Assembly: GCA_045611685.1 (NCBI GenBank)
Contig: JAZKXO010000087.1
Span: 1-59,681, forward strand
Direction: 5' to 3'
Source of the DNA: SIG701 sp045611685
GTDB lineage: Bacteria; Bacillota; Clostridia; Oscillospirales; CAG-272
Length of the DNA stretch: 59,681 bases
Shown here: positions 1 through 7,881 of the stretch, one piece after another
Layout: every line of letters begins with the position of its first letter
Numbering within the stretch: the first letter of the stretch is position 1
Program-made: the position numbers and the translations under genes
Notes under the pieces: model-generated
What the model saw: only the letters and a program-made list of their open reading frames with translations
The model's database searches: none
Told to the model about the DNA's origin: nothing

Positions 1-1
1 G

Positions 2-2158
2 TCTGCCCTGACCGGTGAGTCTGTTCCCTCTGAAAAGGACGCGAAGGCCGTTGTGGAGGAAAAGGCGCCGCTGGGCGATCGCGCCAACATGGTGTTCTCC
101 GGCTGCTCCATCACCTACGGCACGGCGAGCGCGGTGGTCACCGCCACCGGTATGGACACCGAAATGGGCAAGATCGCAAATCTTCTCGATAACGAAGAAG
201 AAACCCAGACGCCTCTCCAGCAGAAGCTGGCACAGCTCGGTAAATATCTGGGTATCGTGGCGCTCGCTGCCTGCGGCATCATCTTCGTCGTCGGTATGAT
301 CAACGATCTTGAGCCGCTTCATATGTTTATGACCTCCGTCTCTCTGGCCGTATCCGCGATCCCCGAGGGTCTGCCCGCGATCGTTACGATCGTTCTCTCC
401 ATCGGCGTACAGCGCATGGTCAAGAAGAACGCCTTGATCCGCCGCCTGCCCGCCGTGGAAACGCTCGGCGGTGCATCCGTTATCTGCTCGGATAAAACCG
501 GTACGCTCACGCAGAACCGCATGACGCTCACCAAGGCGTTCGTGGAAGGCGCAGGAGAGCCCGAGGCGATCTCGGGGAGCAATACCGACGCCATCAAAAA
601 ACTTCTCATGTACGGCTCCCTCTGCTGCGACGGCTCCGTTGTATTCACCGACGAGGGTGAGCAGCACATCGGCGACCCCACTGAGACCGCGATCGTTCTC
701 GCCGCCCACAAAAACGGCATGCCGAAGGACGAACTGAACGCAAAATATCCGCGTCTCGCTGAAATCCCCTTCGATTCCGACCGCAAGCTCATGACGACGG
801 TCAACGAGATCGACGGCAAGAAGATTGTTATCGTAAAGGGCGCTTTCGATATGATGACCTCCCGCTGCGTGGCGGGCGATCTCGAAACCGCCCGTGAGAT
901 GACCGAATCCATGAGCCGCGACGCACTCCGCGTTCTGGCTGTGGCGTACAAGGAAATTGATACCGTTCCCGAAAATCCCACGTCGGAAGAACTGGAAAAC
1001 GGTCTTACGTTCATGGGTCTCGTCGGTATGATCGACCCGCCGCGTCCGGAGGCAAAGGACGCCGTGAAGATCTGCCGCCGTGCGGGCATCAAGGTCGTTA
1101 TGATCACCGGCGACCACGTCGTAACTGCTTCCGCTATCGCGAAGGAGCTCGGTATCCTTCATGACGGCGACCGCGCCATCACCGGTGCCGAGCTTGATAA
1201 AATGACGGACCGTCAGCTTGACGAACAGGTAGAAAACATCAGCGTATACGCCCGCGTATCGCCGGAGAACAAGATCCGCATCGTCAAGGCTTGGCAGCGT
1301 AAGAATCAGGTCGTTTCCATGACCGGCGACGGCGTAAACGACGCACCCGCCCTCAAAGCCGCCGACATCGCCTGTGCGATGGGCATCACCGGAACGGACG
1401 TTGCAAAGGGTGCCGCCGATATGACGCTGACCGACGACAACTTCGCCACGATCGTTGACGCCGTACGCGAAGGCCGCGGCATCTATGCAAACATCAAAAA
1501 GGTTGTCGCCTTCCTTCTCAGCACGAACATCGGTGAGGTCTTCACCGTATTCTTCGCCATGCTGATGTGGCACATCTCGCCGCTGCTTTCCATGCAGCTT
1601 CTCTGGATCAACCTCGTTACCGACTCTCTGCCCGCCATCGCGCTCGGCATGGAAGCGGTGGAAACGGACGTAATGGACCGTAAACCGAAGCCGAAGAACG
1701 AAGGCATCTTCGCCCACGGTCTCGGTATCCGCGTCGCTATCCAGGGCGTAATGTTCGCGCTCCTTACCCTGACTGCATTCTGGGTAGGTACCGGCCTTGA
1801 GCTCGTGCACATGTTCGACGGCGTCCTCCTTGACGAAGCACACGAATGGAATCTCATCGGCGGTCAGACGCTCGCATTCATGGTACTGGCACTTTGCCAG
1901 ATCGTGCAGGCGTATAATATGCGTTCCGAGCATTCCCTCTTCAAGATCGGTCCGTTCGGCAACAAGAATCTGAACCTTGCCGCACTCGCCTCTACGGCAC
2001 TGATGGCATTCGTCCTCTTCACGCCCGGCGTGCAGGGCATCTTCAATCTCCGCTATCTCTCTCTTGAGCAGTACCTCATCGGTCTTGGACTCATTTTCGT
2101 TCCGCTTCTCGTGATGGAACTCTCGAAGGCTGTGGGTCTTATCAAGCACCATAAATAA
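2..2158 (+). CDS. Cation-transporting P-type ATPase, Ca2+ type (5' end outside window)
   Basis: ATP-driven membrane pump that exports a cation, most likely Ca2+, through an aspartyl-phosphate intermediate. The frame is open from base 2, so the start and first helices lie to the left. Visible parts in order: the TGES actuator loop at window residues 4-7, the M4 ion-site motif PEGLP, the phosphorylation motif DKTGTLT with Asp near window residue 164, MITGDH, TGDGVNDAP, and an M6 segment with NLVTDSLPA. PEGLP together with NLVTD is typical of the SERCA/PMCA-like Ca2+ group rather than heavy-metal or K+ pumps. About 718 residues are visible of a usual 850-900. A strong terminator follows. Family assignment is firm; the Ca2+ substrate is inferred from motifs. 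Confidence 0.93.
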   Translation, partial: SALTGESVPSEKDAKAVVEEKAPLGDRANMVFSGCSITYGTASAVVTATGMDTEMGKIANLLDNEEETQTPLQQKLAQLGKYLGIVALAACGIIFVVGMINDLEPLHMFMTSVSLAVSAIPEGLPAIVTIVLSIGVQRMVKKNALIRRLPAVETLGGASVICSDKTGTLTQNRMTLTKAFVEGAGEPEAISGSNTDAIKKLLMYGSLCCDGSVVFTDEGEQHIGDPTETAIVLAAHKNGMPKDELNAKYPRLAEIPFDSDRKLMTTVNEIDGKKIVIVKGAFDMMTSRCVAGDLETAREMTESMSRDALRVLAVAYKEIDTVPENPTSEELENGLTFMGLVGMIDPPRPEAKDAVKICRRAGIKVVMITGDHVVTASAIAKELGILHDGDRAITGAELDKMTDRQLDEQVENISVYARVSPENKIRIVKAWQRKNQVVSMTGDGVNDAPALKAADIACAMGITGTDVAKGAADMTLTDDNFATIVDAVREGRGIYANIKKVVAFLLSTNIGEVFTVFFAMLMWHISPLLSMQLLWINLVTDSLPAIALGMEAVETDVMDRKPKPKNEGIFAHGLGIRVAIQGVMFALLTLTAFWVGTGLELVHMFDGVLLDEAHEWNLIGGQTLAFMVLALCQIVQAYNMRSEHSLFKIGPFGNKNLNLAALASTALMAFVLFTPGVQGIFNLRYLSLEQYLIGLGLIFVPLLVMELSKAVGLIKHHK

Positions 2159-2166
2159 TCCCCTCG

Positions 2167-2200
2167 GGCGGGAGAACGTAAAAGTTCTCCCGCCTTTTTT
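2167..2200 (+). terminator. Rho-independent terminator after the P-type ATPase
   Basis: A perfect 11-bp GC-rich stem (2167-2177 with 2184-2194) closes a six-base loop and is followed by six T. It ends the ATPase transcript. Confidence 0.93.
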
Positions 2201-2234
2201 CACCCCACGCCCCTTTGTCGAATATACTGACAGT

Positions 2235-2337
2235 GCGGCGGTGTACGTTTGTGAATTTTTTGTCCATCCGCGATTAAAGAAAGTCTCTCGGGAAAATACT
2301 ATTCTCACAGAGACGCGGCACCGCCGCGGGAAGTACA
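2235..2337 (+). promoter_or_regulatory. Possible folded leader of mazF
   Basis: GCGGCGGTG at 2235-2243 is complementary to CACCGCCGC at 2329-2337, and inside it GTCTCT (2284-2289) pairs with AGAGAC (2319-2324). A TATACT box at 2223-2228 would place the transcript start at the base of the outer stem, but no good -35 box is seen. This would be a two-level hairpin leader about 20 bases ahead of the mazF start. No known riboswitch class is recognised. Confidence 0.35.
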
Positions 2338-2357
2338 GTATAACGGAGTGTGATAGC

Positions 2358-2741
2358 GTGAGTATCAAACGGGGAGACATTTATTACGCAGATCTGAGCC
2401 CGGTCGTGGGCAGCGAACAGGGCGGACTTCGCCCGGTTCTGATCGTCCAGAACGACGTGGGAAATCGGTACAGTCCCACCGTCATCGCCGCCGCCATCAC
2501 CAGCAGATTGGGAAAAACAAAACTGCCCACCCATATCGACATTCACGCCGATGAGGTGGGGTTATCCCGTGATTCGGTGGTGCTGCTCGAACAGATTCGC
2601 ACCATCGACAAACGGCGGCTGAGAGAAAAAATGGGACACCTGGATGAAACGATGATGGGCGCGGTAAACGATGCGCTCGGCGTCAGTTTCGGGCTTGTCA
2701 CGCCCACCGACACCGGACGCACCGACGGCACGGCGCGGTAA
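2358..2741 (+). CDS. mazF: MazF/NdoA-type mRNA interferase
   Basis: Sequence-specific endoribonuclease toxin of the MazF/PemK family (127 residues; Bacillus NdoA has 116). The N-terminus reads KRGDIYYADLSPVVGSEQGG, then RPVLIVQND with the family's conserved Arg, and AAAITS with the conserved Thr that supports RNA cleavage. I chose the GTG at 2358 because CGGAG sits about nine bases upstream and the family homology begins there; upstream in-frame codons belong to the leader. No MazE-like antitoxin gene lies between the preceding terminator and this start, so any antitoxin would be encoded elsewhere. A terminator follows directly. Family is firm; a toxin role here is inferred. Confidence 0.92.
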   Translation: MSIKRGDIYYADLSPVVGSEQGGLRPVLIVQNDVGNRYSPTVIAAAITSRLGKTKLPTHIDIHADEVGLSRDSVVLLEQIRTIDKRRLREKMGHLDETMMGAVNDALGVSFGLVTPTDTGRTDGTAR

Positions 2742-2758
2742 TCCTCAATAATAAAAAT

Positions 2759-2806
2759 ACATACGCGAGCGGGAGGCTTTTCTCTCTTTCGCGTATGTTG
2801 TTTTTT
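2759..2806 (+). terminator. Terminator after mazF
   Basis: ACATACGCGA (2759-2768) pairs with TCGCGTATGT (2789-2798), followed by a T-rich tail. Confidence 0.8.
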
Positions 2807-2841
2807 GTCGGATTTTTTTGCAAAAACCAATCTAAAACATA

Positions 2842-2870
2842 TTGACAAAATGATATCATTATGATATCAT
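2842..2870 (+). promoter_or_regulatory. Promoter of the SPFH-RHH operon
   Basis: TTGACA (2842-2847), a 17-bp spacer and TATCAT (2865-2870). Spacer and -10 box are occupied by two copies of the palindrome ATGATATCAT, so a protein bound there would block RNA polymerase. Confidence 0.8.
2850..2870. promoter_or_regulatory. Tandem palindromic operator for the RHH protein (predicted)
   Basis: Two identical 10-bp palindromes, ATGATATCAT, at 2850-2859 and 2861-2870. Their centres are 11 bp apart, about one helical turn, which is the arrangement Arc/MetJ-type ribbon-helix-helix dimers use for cooperative binding. The gene at 3927 encodes such a protein in the same operon, suggesting autoregulation. 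Confidence 0.55.
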
Positions 2871-2904
2871 ACAATTGTAAAAATTTGTATCGGAGGATAT
2901 ACAT

Positions 2905-3921
2905 ATGCAGGAAAAACAACTGAAAGCAAAAAGCGGCATGGACGTTCTCGTTATCACGTCTCTTTTGTGGCTCGTTTCGATCGGCCTTGTGATCGCAGGC
3001 GGCATGATGATGGATGAGGGTGTCGTTCTCGGTATTCCGGTATTCGTTATAGGTTTGATCTGGCTTTTTATCGGCTGGATACCGTTTTTGGGACTGAAAA
3101 TTCTCAAACCGCAGGAAGCGCTCGTTCTGACCGTTTTCGGTAAATACACCGGCACCCTCCGCGGTGAAGGCTTCTTCTTCGTAAATCCCTTCTCCGTCGC
3201 GGTGAATCCGGCGGCGCGCACGTCTCTCCGCCAAAGCGGCGACGTTACCGAAGTGAAAACGCCCGTTACCGTATCTGCAAACGGCTCAGTCAGCGTCAGT
3301 TCCGTTGACAAGCGGATCTCGCTGAAAATCATGACGCTCAACAACAACCGTCAGAAGATCAACGACTGCCTCGGCAATCCCGTAGAGATCGGCATCGCGG
3401 TGATCTGGCGGGTAAAGGACACGGCACGTGCCGTATTCAACGTGGACAACTACAAGGAATTTCTCTCGCTCCAGTGCGACGCGGCGCTTCGCAATATCGT
3501 ACGCATTTACCCGTACGACGTAGCGCAGAACGTGGACACCACGGGTGACGGCGAACCGGACGAGGGCTCTCTGCGCGGTTCAAGTGAGATCGTAGCCGCA
3601 CGTATCCGCGACGAGATTCAGGCACGCGTAGTCGATGCGGGTCTGGAAATCGTCGAGGCACGGATCACCTACCTCGCTTACGCGCCCGAGATCGCCGCCG
3701 TCATGCTCCAGCGTCAGCAGGCATCCGCGATCATTGATGCGAGAAAGATGATCGTAGACGGTGCGGTCGGCATGGTAGAGATGGCGCTGGAAAAGCTCCG
3801 TGCAGACGGTATCATCGAACTGGATGACGAGCGCCGCGCCGCTATGGTATCGAACCTTCTCGTGGTACTCTGCGGCAGCAAGGACGCCCAGCCGGTCGTA
3901 AACTCCGGCTCTCTGTACTGA
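2905..3921 (+). CDS. SPFH/Band 7 domain membrane protein
   Basis: 338-residue member of the stomatin/prohibitin/flotillin family, which forms membrane scaffolds. Two hydrophobic segments lie near residues 13-32 and 40-62, followed by the SPFH core beginning at about LKPQEALVLTVFGKYTGTL, then a long helical region with alternating charge (about 225-310) typical of the oligomerising part. CGGAGGA precedes the ATG at good spacing. It is the first gene of a two-gene operon with a ribbon-helix-helix protein whose start lies five bases after this stop. The molecular role is unknown; the pairing suggests a regulated membrane-stress function. Confidence 0.88.
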   Translation: MQEKQLKAKSGMDVLVITSLLWLVSIGLVIAGGMMMDEGVVLGIPVFVIGLIWLFIGWIPFLGLKILKPQEALVLTVFGKYTGTLRGEGFFFVNPFSVAVNPAARTSLRQSGDVTEVKTPVTVSANGSVSVSSVDKRISLKIMTLNNNRQKINDCLGNPVEIGIAVIWRVKDTARAVFNVDNYKEFLSLQCDAALRNIVRIYPYDVAQNVDTTGDGEPDEGSLRGSSEIVAARIRDEIQARVVDAGLEIVEARITYLAYAPEIAAVMLQRQQASAIIDARKMIVDGAVGMVEMALEKLRADGIIELDDERRAAMVSNLLVVLCGSKDAQPVVNSGSLY

Positions 3922-3926
3922 TCCGT

Positions 3927-4091
3927 ATGGTTGAAAAAGGAAAGCAGGAGAAAAAACAGATTCCCCTCAGGCTGTCGGCGAAATTATATAACGAACTGGC
4001 GGCATGGGCAGAGGACGATTTCCGATCGCTCAACGGGCAGATAGAGTATCTGCTCACGGAATGTGTGAAGAAACGGCGGGGAGAAAAATAA
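3927..4091 (+). CDS. Small ribbon-helix-helix (Arc-like) DNA-binding protein
   Basis: 54-residue protein, easily missed because of its size. It reads as a basic N-terminus, a short strand QIPLRLSAKLYNEL, and two helices (AAWAEDDFRS and LNGQIEYLLTECVKKR), which is the pattern of Arc-type RHH repressors with alternating residues in the DNA-contacting strand. It starts five bases after the SPFH stop and is followed by a strong terminator, so both genes share one transcript. I predict that it binds the two ATGATATCAT palindromes in the promoter at 2842-2870. The fold call is good; the target is inference. Confidence 0.82.
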   Translation: MVEKGKQEKKQIPLRLSAKLYNELAAWAEDDFRSLNGQIEYLLTECVKKRRGEK

Positions 4092-4093
4092 AT

Positions 4094-4125
4094 AAAGGGT
4101 GTCACACCGCAGTGTGACACCCTTT
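4094..4125. terminator. Bidirectional terminator between RHH gene and HAD-DUF436 gene
   Basis: A perfect 14-bp stem (4094-4107 with 4112-4125) with a four-base loop; A/T tracts flank it on both sides, serving both converging transcripts. Confidence 0.9.
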
Positions 4126-4134
4126 ATCGGTTAT

Positions 4135-5331
4135 TTACAGCAAATTTTCATCATACACGGCTCGTCCACCGCCAACGAAGGGCGGACGGACGCGGGCGGC
4201 GGCGACAGATGCCTTGCCGATCGTCTTCGTGTCAAGGCGAAGCGGTACGGCAACGCGTCTGAGATGCATGCCGATCATCGTACCGCCGATATCGAGTCCC
4301 GCATCGGCGCGGATCTCGGAGATGGCAACGGGATCCGCGAACGCGGAGTACGCCTCGGTGGCAAACGCTCCGCCCGCCTTCGGCATCGGGATAACGTTCA
4401 CAATCTCCTCACCGTGCCATGCAGCGCGATCGATGATGAGTGCGCGGTTCAGATGCTCACAGCACTGTGCGGCGATATGGATGCCGCGCTCCCCGAACAC
4501 ACGGTTGAGGGCGGCGAACACTGCCCCCGCCACCTGGGGCGTCGAGGACGAGCCGATCCGCTCACCGGTGATCTCGCTCGTAGAACAGCCGACAACGACA
4601 GTCTGTCCCGCCGTGAGCTTCGCTTTCTCGCAAAGTTCGATAGCGGCTGCCTCTGCCTCTTTGCCGATCGTTTCGATCTGTGCTTCGGTGAGAATATCCT
4701 CGGGGGCAAGCGGGATACCGCACGCGGCAGCAATTTCCGGCAGAGAATGGACCGTGTATTTCGCCACGGTAGCCCCTTCATCCACAGGATGGGTAACCAG
4801 CAGACATCCGTCGCATCCGGCGTTTTTGCCTGCCGCCACGTCGATCTCACGGTCGCCTACCATCAGCGTTTTTTCTTTGTCAAGGCCGTACTGATTTATA
4901 ATAAAAGCAATGGCGTCCGGCTTAGGCTTATCCGGGAAATGCATGGTGCAGTCCACACCGCCGGAAAAATACTTATCAAGTCCGAACAGTTTAAGATACG
5001 TCCACGCGCTCCGATCCCGGTGCGTGTAAAGATAGTTCTTTCCGCCATTTTCACAAATGGCGCGAAGCACTGCCGCCGCCCCGGGATACACCGTGACGAA
5101 CGGGCGGTAGGGGATCTGGAAAGCAAGATCGAAAAATTCATCAAACTGTGCTTTCGTCAGATTATATTCTTTAGCGGCAACCCCGAAATGGAGGTACAGT
5201 TTCTCCGTCACCGTTTCGTGATCGTAAGGGATTCCGTGCCGTTCCAACGTTTTTTCAAAAGCCTTTATGATATGGGGATAGGAATCGCAAAGCGTTCCGC
5301 CAAAATCCCAGATATAGGAAGAATAAAGCAT
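4135..5331 (-). CDS. Fusion of HAD-like hydrolase and DUF436 (YwlG-type) domain
   Basis: 398 residues with two domains. Residues 1-205 are a HAD-superfamily hydrolase: motif I WDFGGTLCDS, a Thr in LYTHRD, Lys in DKPKPDA and motif IV MVGDREIDVAAG. In motif I the second Asp of DxD, the usual general acid of phosphatases, is Gly. Residues 212-398 match the DUF436/TIGR01440 family of unknown function, with VVVGCSTSEITGERIGSSS and the C-terminal DIGGTMIGMHLRRVAVPLR. GGAGGAG supports this start. DUF436 proteins are normally stand-alone at about 180 residues. It lies downstream of the transketolase genes on the same strand and may be cotranscribed. Substrate unknown. Confidence 0.85.
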   Translation of the reverse strand: MLYSSYIWDFGGTLCDSYPHIIKAFEKTLERHGIPYDHETVTEKLYLHFGVAAKEYNLTKAQFDEFFDLAFQIPYRPFVTVYPGAAAVLRAICENGGKNYLYTHRDRSAWTYLKLFGLDKYFSGGVDCTMHFPDKPKPDAIAFIINQYGLDKEKTLMVGDREIDVAAGKNAGCDGCLLVTHPVDEGATVAKYTVHSLPEIAAACGIPLAPEDILTEAQIETIGKEAEAAAIELCEKAKLTAGQTVVVGCSTSEITGERIGSSSTPQVAGAVFAALNRVFGERGIHIAAQCCEHLNRALIIDRAAWHGEEIVNVIPMPKAGGAFATEAYSAFADPVAISEIRADAGLDIGGTMIGMHLRRVAVPLRLDTKTIGKASVAAARVRPPFVGGGRAVYDENLL

Positions 5332-5402
5332 ACGTTCTCCTCCGGCAAAACAAACCTAAAAAGTGAGGCCGCCGCTTTTGCGGCAGCCCCCATAAGATGA
5401 TC

Positions 5403-6344
5403 TTATTTTTTGAGAGCCACAGCGGCTTTTGCCCGAGCGGCAATTGCGGCGGCATCCAGACCGAAGTAGGAAACGAGTTCCTTCGCGGGGCCGGAACGGC
5501 CGAACACGTCCTGCACGCCAACGCGGAGTACGGGAACGGGGCACTTCTCAGACAGGCACTCAGCGACAGCGCCGCCGAGACCGCCGATTACGGAGTGCTC
5601 CTCGCACGTTACGACACAGCCGGTCTTCTGTGCTTCAGCCACAACGAGAGCCTCGTCAAGGGGCTTCACCGTATGGATGTTCACAACAGAAGCGGAGATG
5701 CCCTCTGCGGCCAGAAGCTCGCGTGCGGCGAGAGCCTGCTCTACCTCGATACCGGTAGCGATGAGGGAAACGTCGGTACCGTCGCAAAGCTTCACGCCTT
5801 TGCCGATCTCGAACTTATGATCTGCGCCAAACAGTACCGGCACAGCCATACGTCCAAAGCGAAGGTAGCAGGGGCCATCCATCTTGATAGCGGCTTCCAC
5901 AGCGAGGCGTGCCTCGGTGTCGTCTGCGGGATTGAGGATCGTCATGCCGGGAATCGTACGCATAAGCGCGATGTCCTCGTTGCACTGGTGGGTAGCGCCG
6001 TCTTCACCGACGGTGATACCGGCGTGCGTTGCACCGATCTTTACGTTGGTATGTGCATAGCCAATGGAGTTGCGCACCTGCTCAAAGGAACGGCCGGCGG
6101 CAAACATAGCAAAGGAAGAAGCAAAGGGAATTTTTCCGGACAGAGACAGACCGACGGCTACGTCGATCATATTGTTCTCTGCAATACCGCAGTTGAAGAA
6201 ACGGTCCGGGAAAGCCTTCTTAAACGTGCCGGTCTTGGTAGCGGCGGCGAGGTCTGCGTCGAGGACAACGAGATTCTCATATTTCGCACCGAACTCGGCC
6301 AGCGCTTTACCGTAGGATTCACGTGTAGCAATTTTATCAGCCAT
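5403..6344 (-). CDS. Transketolase, C-terminal subunit
   Basis: 313-residue subunit carrying the pyrimidine-binding and C-terminal domains of transketolase, the thiamine-diphosphate enzyme that moves two-carbon units between sugar phosphates in the non-oxidative pentose phosphate pathway. Visible are VLDADLAAATKTG, the conserved FNCGIAENNMIDVAVGLS with the Glu that activates the cofactor, and GATHAGITVGEDGATHQ. It starts 19 bases after the stop of the N-terminal subunit. The split form is common in Clostridia and archaea. A weak hairpin (5371-5384) lies between it and the HAD-DUF436 gene. Confidence 0.93.
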   Translation of the reverse strand: MADKIATRESYGKALAEFGAKYENLVVLDADLAAATKTGTFKKAFPDRFFNCGIAENNMIDVAVGLSLSGKIPFASSFAMFAAGRSFEQVRNSIGYAHTNVKIGATHAGITVGEDGATHQCNEDIALMRTIPGMTILNPADDTEARLAVEAAIKMDGPCYLRFGRMAVPVLFGADHKFEIGKGVKLCDGTDVSLIATGIEVEQALAARELLAAEGISASVVNIHTVKPLDEALVVAEAQKTGCVVTCEEHSVIGGLGGAVAECLSEKCPVPVLRVGVQDVFGRSGPAKELVSYFGLDAAAIAARAKAAVALKK

Positions 6345-6363
6345 TGTTCTTTCGTCCTTTCGA

Positions 6364-7188
6364 TTATCTCTCGCCGAGATCTTTCATAGCGATCTCGTAC
6401 TCTTCGGTGTTCGGCGCCTTGCCGTGCCATCCGCAGTCGTTCTCCATGAAGGATACGCCCTTACCCTTCACGCTGTTCTGGATGATGATGGTGGGCTTGC
6501 CTTTATATTCGCGTGCTGCTTTGAATGCGGCTTCCAGCTCGTCGAAATCGTGTGCGTTCACGGTGATAACGTTCCAGCCGAATGCACGGAACTTATCGTC
6601 GTGCGGACGGGGATCCATGACCTGATCAAGGGATCCGTCGATCTGCAGGCCATTGAGATCGAGAATAAAGCAAAGATTGTCAAGGTGATAGTGACCGGCG
6701 AACATCGCTGCCTCCCATACCTGTCCTTCTTCACTCTCGCCGTCGCCGAGGATCGCGTATACGCGGCGATCGGAATTGTCGATCTTAGCGGCAAGTGCCA
6801 TACCGGCCGCAACAGAAACGCCCTGACCGAGAGAACCGGAGGTCATCTCGACACCGGGGGTGTGCTTGCGATCCGGATGTCCCTGCAGATAGCTGTCCGT
6901 CTTACGGAATGTCTTCAGATCCTCCACGGGAATGTAGCCGCGCTGTGCCAGTACGGAATACAGACCGGGTGCGCAGTGACCCTTCGACAATACGAAGCGA
7001 TCGCGCTCGGGATCGTTCTGCTTTGCGGGATCGACGTTCATCTCTTCAAAATAGAGATAAGTAAGAACGTCCGCGATGGAAAGGGAGCCGCCGGGATGGC
7101 CGCTCTGTGCGGAGTAAACTGCCTCGATGATACCGACGCGAACGCGGCGGGCGATCTCGGCAAGCTCAGTTTTTCTCTGCTTGTCCAT
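6364..7188 (-). CDS. Transketolase, N-terminal (ThDP-binding) subunit
   Basis: 274-residue subunit that binds the diphosphate end of thiamine diphosphate. The N-terminus shows SAQSGHPGGSLSIADVLTYL, and further on GSLGQGVSVAAGMALA and the cofactor motif GDGESEEGQVWEAAMFAG continuing to DLNGLQIDG. The ATG at 7188 is preceded by GGAGG at good spacing; the longer in-frame extension upstream lacks homology. First gene of the transketolase operon, driven by the promoter at 7237-7265. Confidence 0.93.
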   Translation of the reverse strand: MDKQRKTELAEIARRVRVGIIEAVYSAQSGHPGGSLSIADVLTYLYFEEMNVDPAKQNDPERDRFVLSKGHCAPGLYSVLAQRGYIPVEDLKTFRKTDSYLQGHPDRKHTPGVEMTSGSLGQGVSVAAGMALAAKIDNSDRRVYAILGDGESEEGQVWEAAMFAGHYHLDNLCFILDLNGLQIDGSLDQVMDPRPHDDKFRAFGWNVITVNAHDFDELEAAFKAAREYKGKPTIIIQNSVKGKGVSFMENDCGWHGKAPNTEEYEIAMKDLGER

Positions 7189-7236
7189 TATATACCTCCA
7201 ACGGAAAGTTGAATTTTGAAAAATTGTTTTCATTCT

Positions 7237-7265
7237 ATTGTACTCGTTTTTTCGTGAAAAGTCAA
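7237..7265 (-). promoter_or_regulatory. Promoter of the transketolase operon
   Basis: On the minus strand TTGACT (7260-7265), a 17-bp spacer and TACAAT (7237-7242), giving a leader of about 40 bases before the start at 7188. Confidence 0.75.
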
Positions 7266-7367
7266 ATGGTTTTTTGTCATACGGGGCATTTTATGTAAAT
7301 ATTTTAAAAAAAAGACCTGATTGACGCTCACACCCTTCACAAAAACAAAAAAATCCCCCGAAAGCCC

Positions 7368-7396
7368 TTGACAAACCCCTGTGTTTTTTATATAAT
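7368..7396 (+). promoter_or_regulatory. Promoter of tRNA-Ser
   Basis: Consensus TTGACA (7368-7373), 17-bp spacer, TATAAT (7391-7396), about 40 bases ahead of the mature tRNA. Confidence 0.88.
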
Positions 7397-7435
7397 ATTG
7401 TGGCAAGCATCTTTGAGAGAGCCGTGCTTGCCTAT

Positions 7436-7528
7436 GGAGAAGTACTCAAGAGGCCGAAGAGGCGCCCCTGCTAAGGGTGTAGGCCGGATTTAACCGGCGC
7501 GAGAGTTCAAATCTCTCCTTCTCCGCCA
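7436..7528 (+). tRNA. tRNA-Ser (anticodon GCU)
   Basis: Class II tRNA with acceptor stem GGAGAAG/CTTCTCC, anticodon loop CTGCTAA giving GCU (reads AGC/AGU), a long variable arm GCCGG-ATTTAA-CCGGC, the T-loop GAGTTCAAATCTC and an encoded 3' CCA at 7526-7528. The long variable arm confirms serine identity. Confidence 0.97.
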
Positions 7529-7531
7529 AAT

Positions 7532-7566
7532 AACAAGACCACCCATTCGGGTGGTTTTGTTATTTT
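7532..7566 (+). terminator. Terminator after tRNA-Ser
   Basis: Stem AACAAGACCACCC (7532-7544) with GGGTGGTTTTGTT (one G-T pair) around an ATTC loop, followed by a T-rich stretch. Confidence 0.82.
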
Positions 7567-7603
7567 GTGATGACAGATTTGAACGCGAGCGTCGGGCACC
7601 ATA

Positions 7604-7632
7604 TTGACATTTTCTCCCTTATGGCTTATACT
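7604..7632 (+). promoter_or_regulatory. Promoter ahead of the GH13 remnant and VanY-like gene
   Basis: TTGACA (7604-7609), 17-bp spacer, TATACT (7627-7632). It survived the decay of the GH13 gene and probably now drives the carboxypeptidase gene. Confidence 0.75.
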
Positions 7633-7670
7633 ATCCTATGACATAAGCATCCTCCAAAAGGAGTCTTGTT

Positions 7671-7859
7671 ATGAAGAAAAAATAGTGGCACGAAGAGGTC
7701 GTGTACGAGATCTACTGCAAGAGTTTCTGTGACTTCGACAGAGACGGAATCGGCGATCTCGGCGGTGTTATAGATAAGCTCCCCATTCTGGGAGAGCTCG
7801 GCGTCAACTGCCTTTGGTTGATGCCGTGGGAAACAGAGGTATATTCCATCTCCCGCTAA
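7671..7859 (+). pseudogene. N-terminal remnant of a GH13 alpha-glucosidase/amylase gene
   Basis: A good AAAGGAG and an ATG at 7671 are followed by MKKK and then an in-frame TAG (7683-7685). The same frame continues with WHEEVVYEIYCKSF, DRDGIGDLGGVIDKL and LGVNCLWLMPW, which is the first beta-alpha unit of GH13 oligo-1,6-glucosidase-type enzymes (typically W..VVYQIYPRSF, DGIGDL.GI, LGV..IWL.P). Homology stops after about 53 codons and the frame ends with TAA at 7857. The catalytic Asp, Glu and Asp lie far downstream in the family and are absent. This is a truncated gene with an early amber codon, not a working enzyme. Confidence 0.8.
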
Positions 7860-7881
7860 AAGAAAAATAATGGAGCAACTT

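Noticed and set aside
4099..5400. 433-codon plus-strand frame opposite the HAD-DUF436 gene
   Set aside because: No recognisable domain and fully antisense to a gene with clear motifs and a ribosome site.
7671..7859. Recoding of the amber codon in the GH13 fragment
   Set aside because: The fragment lacks the catalytic regions downstream, so readthrough would give no enzyme; no pyrrolysine genes are visible.
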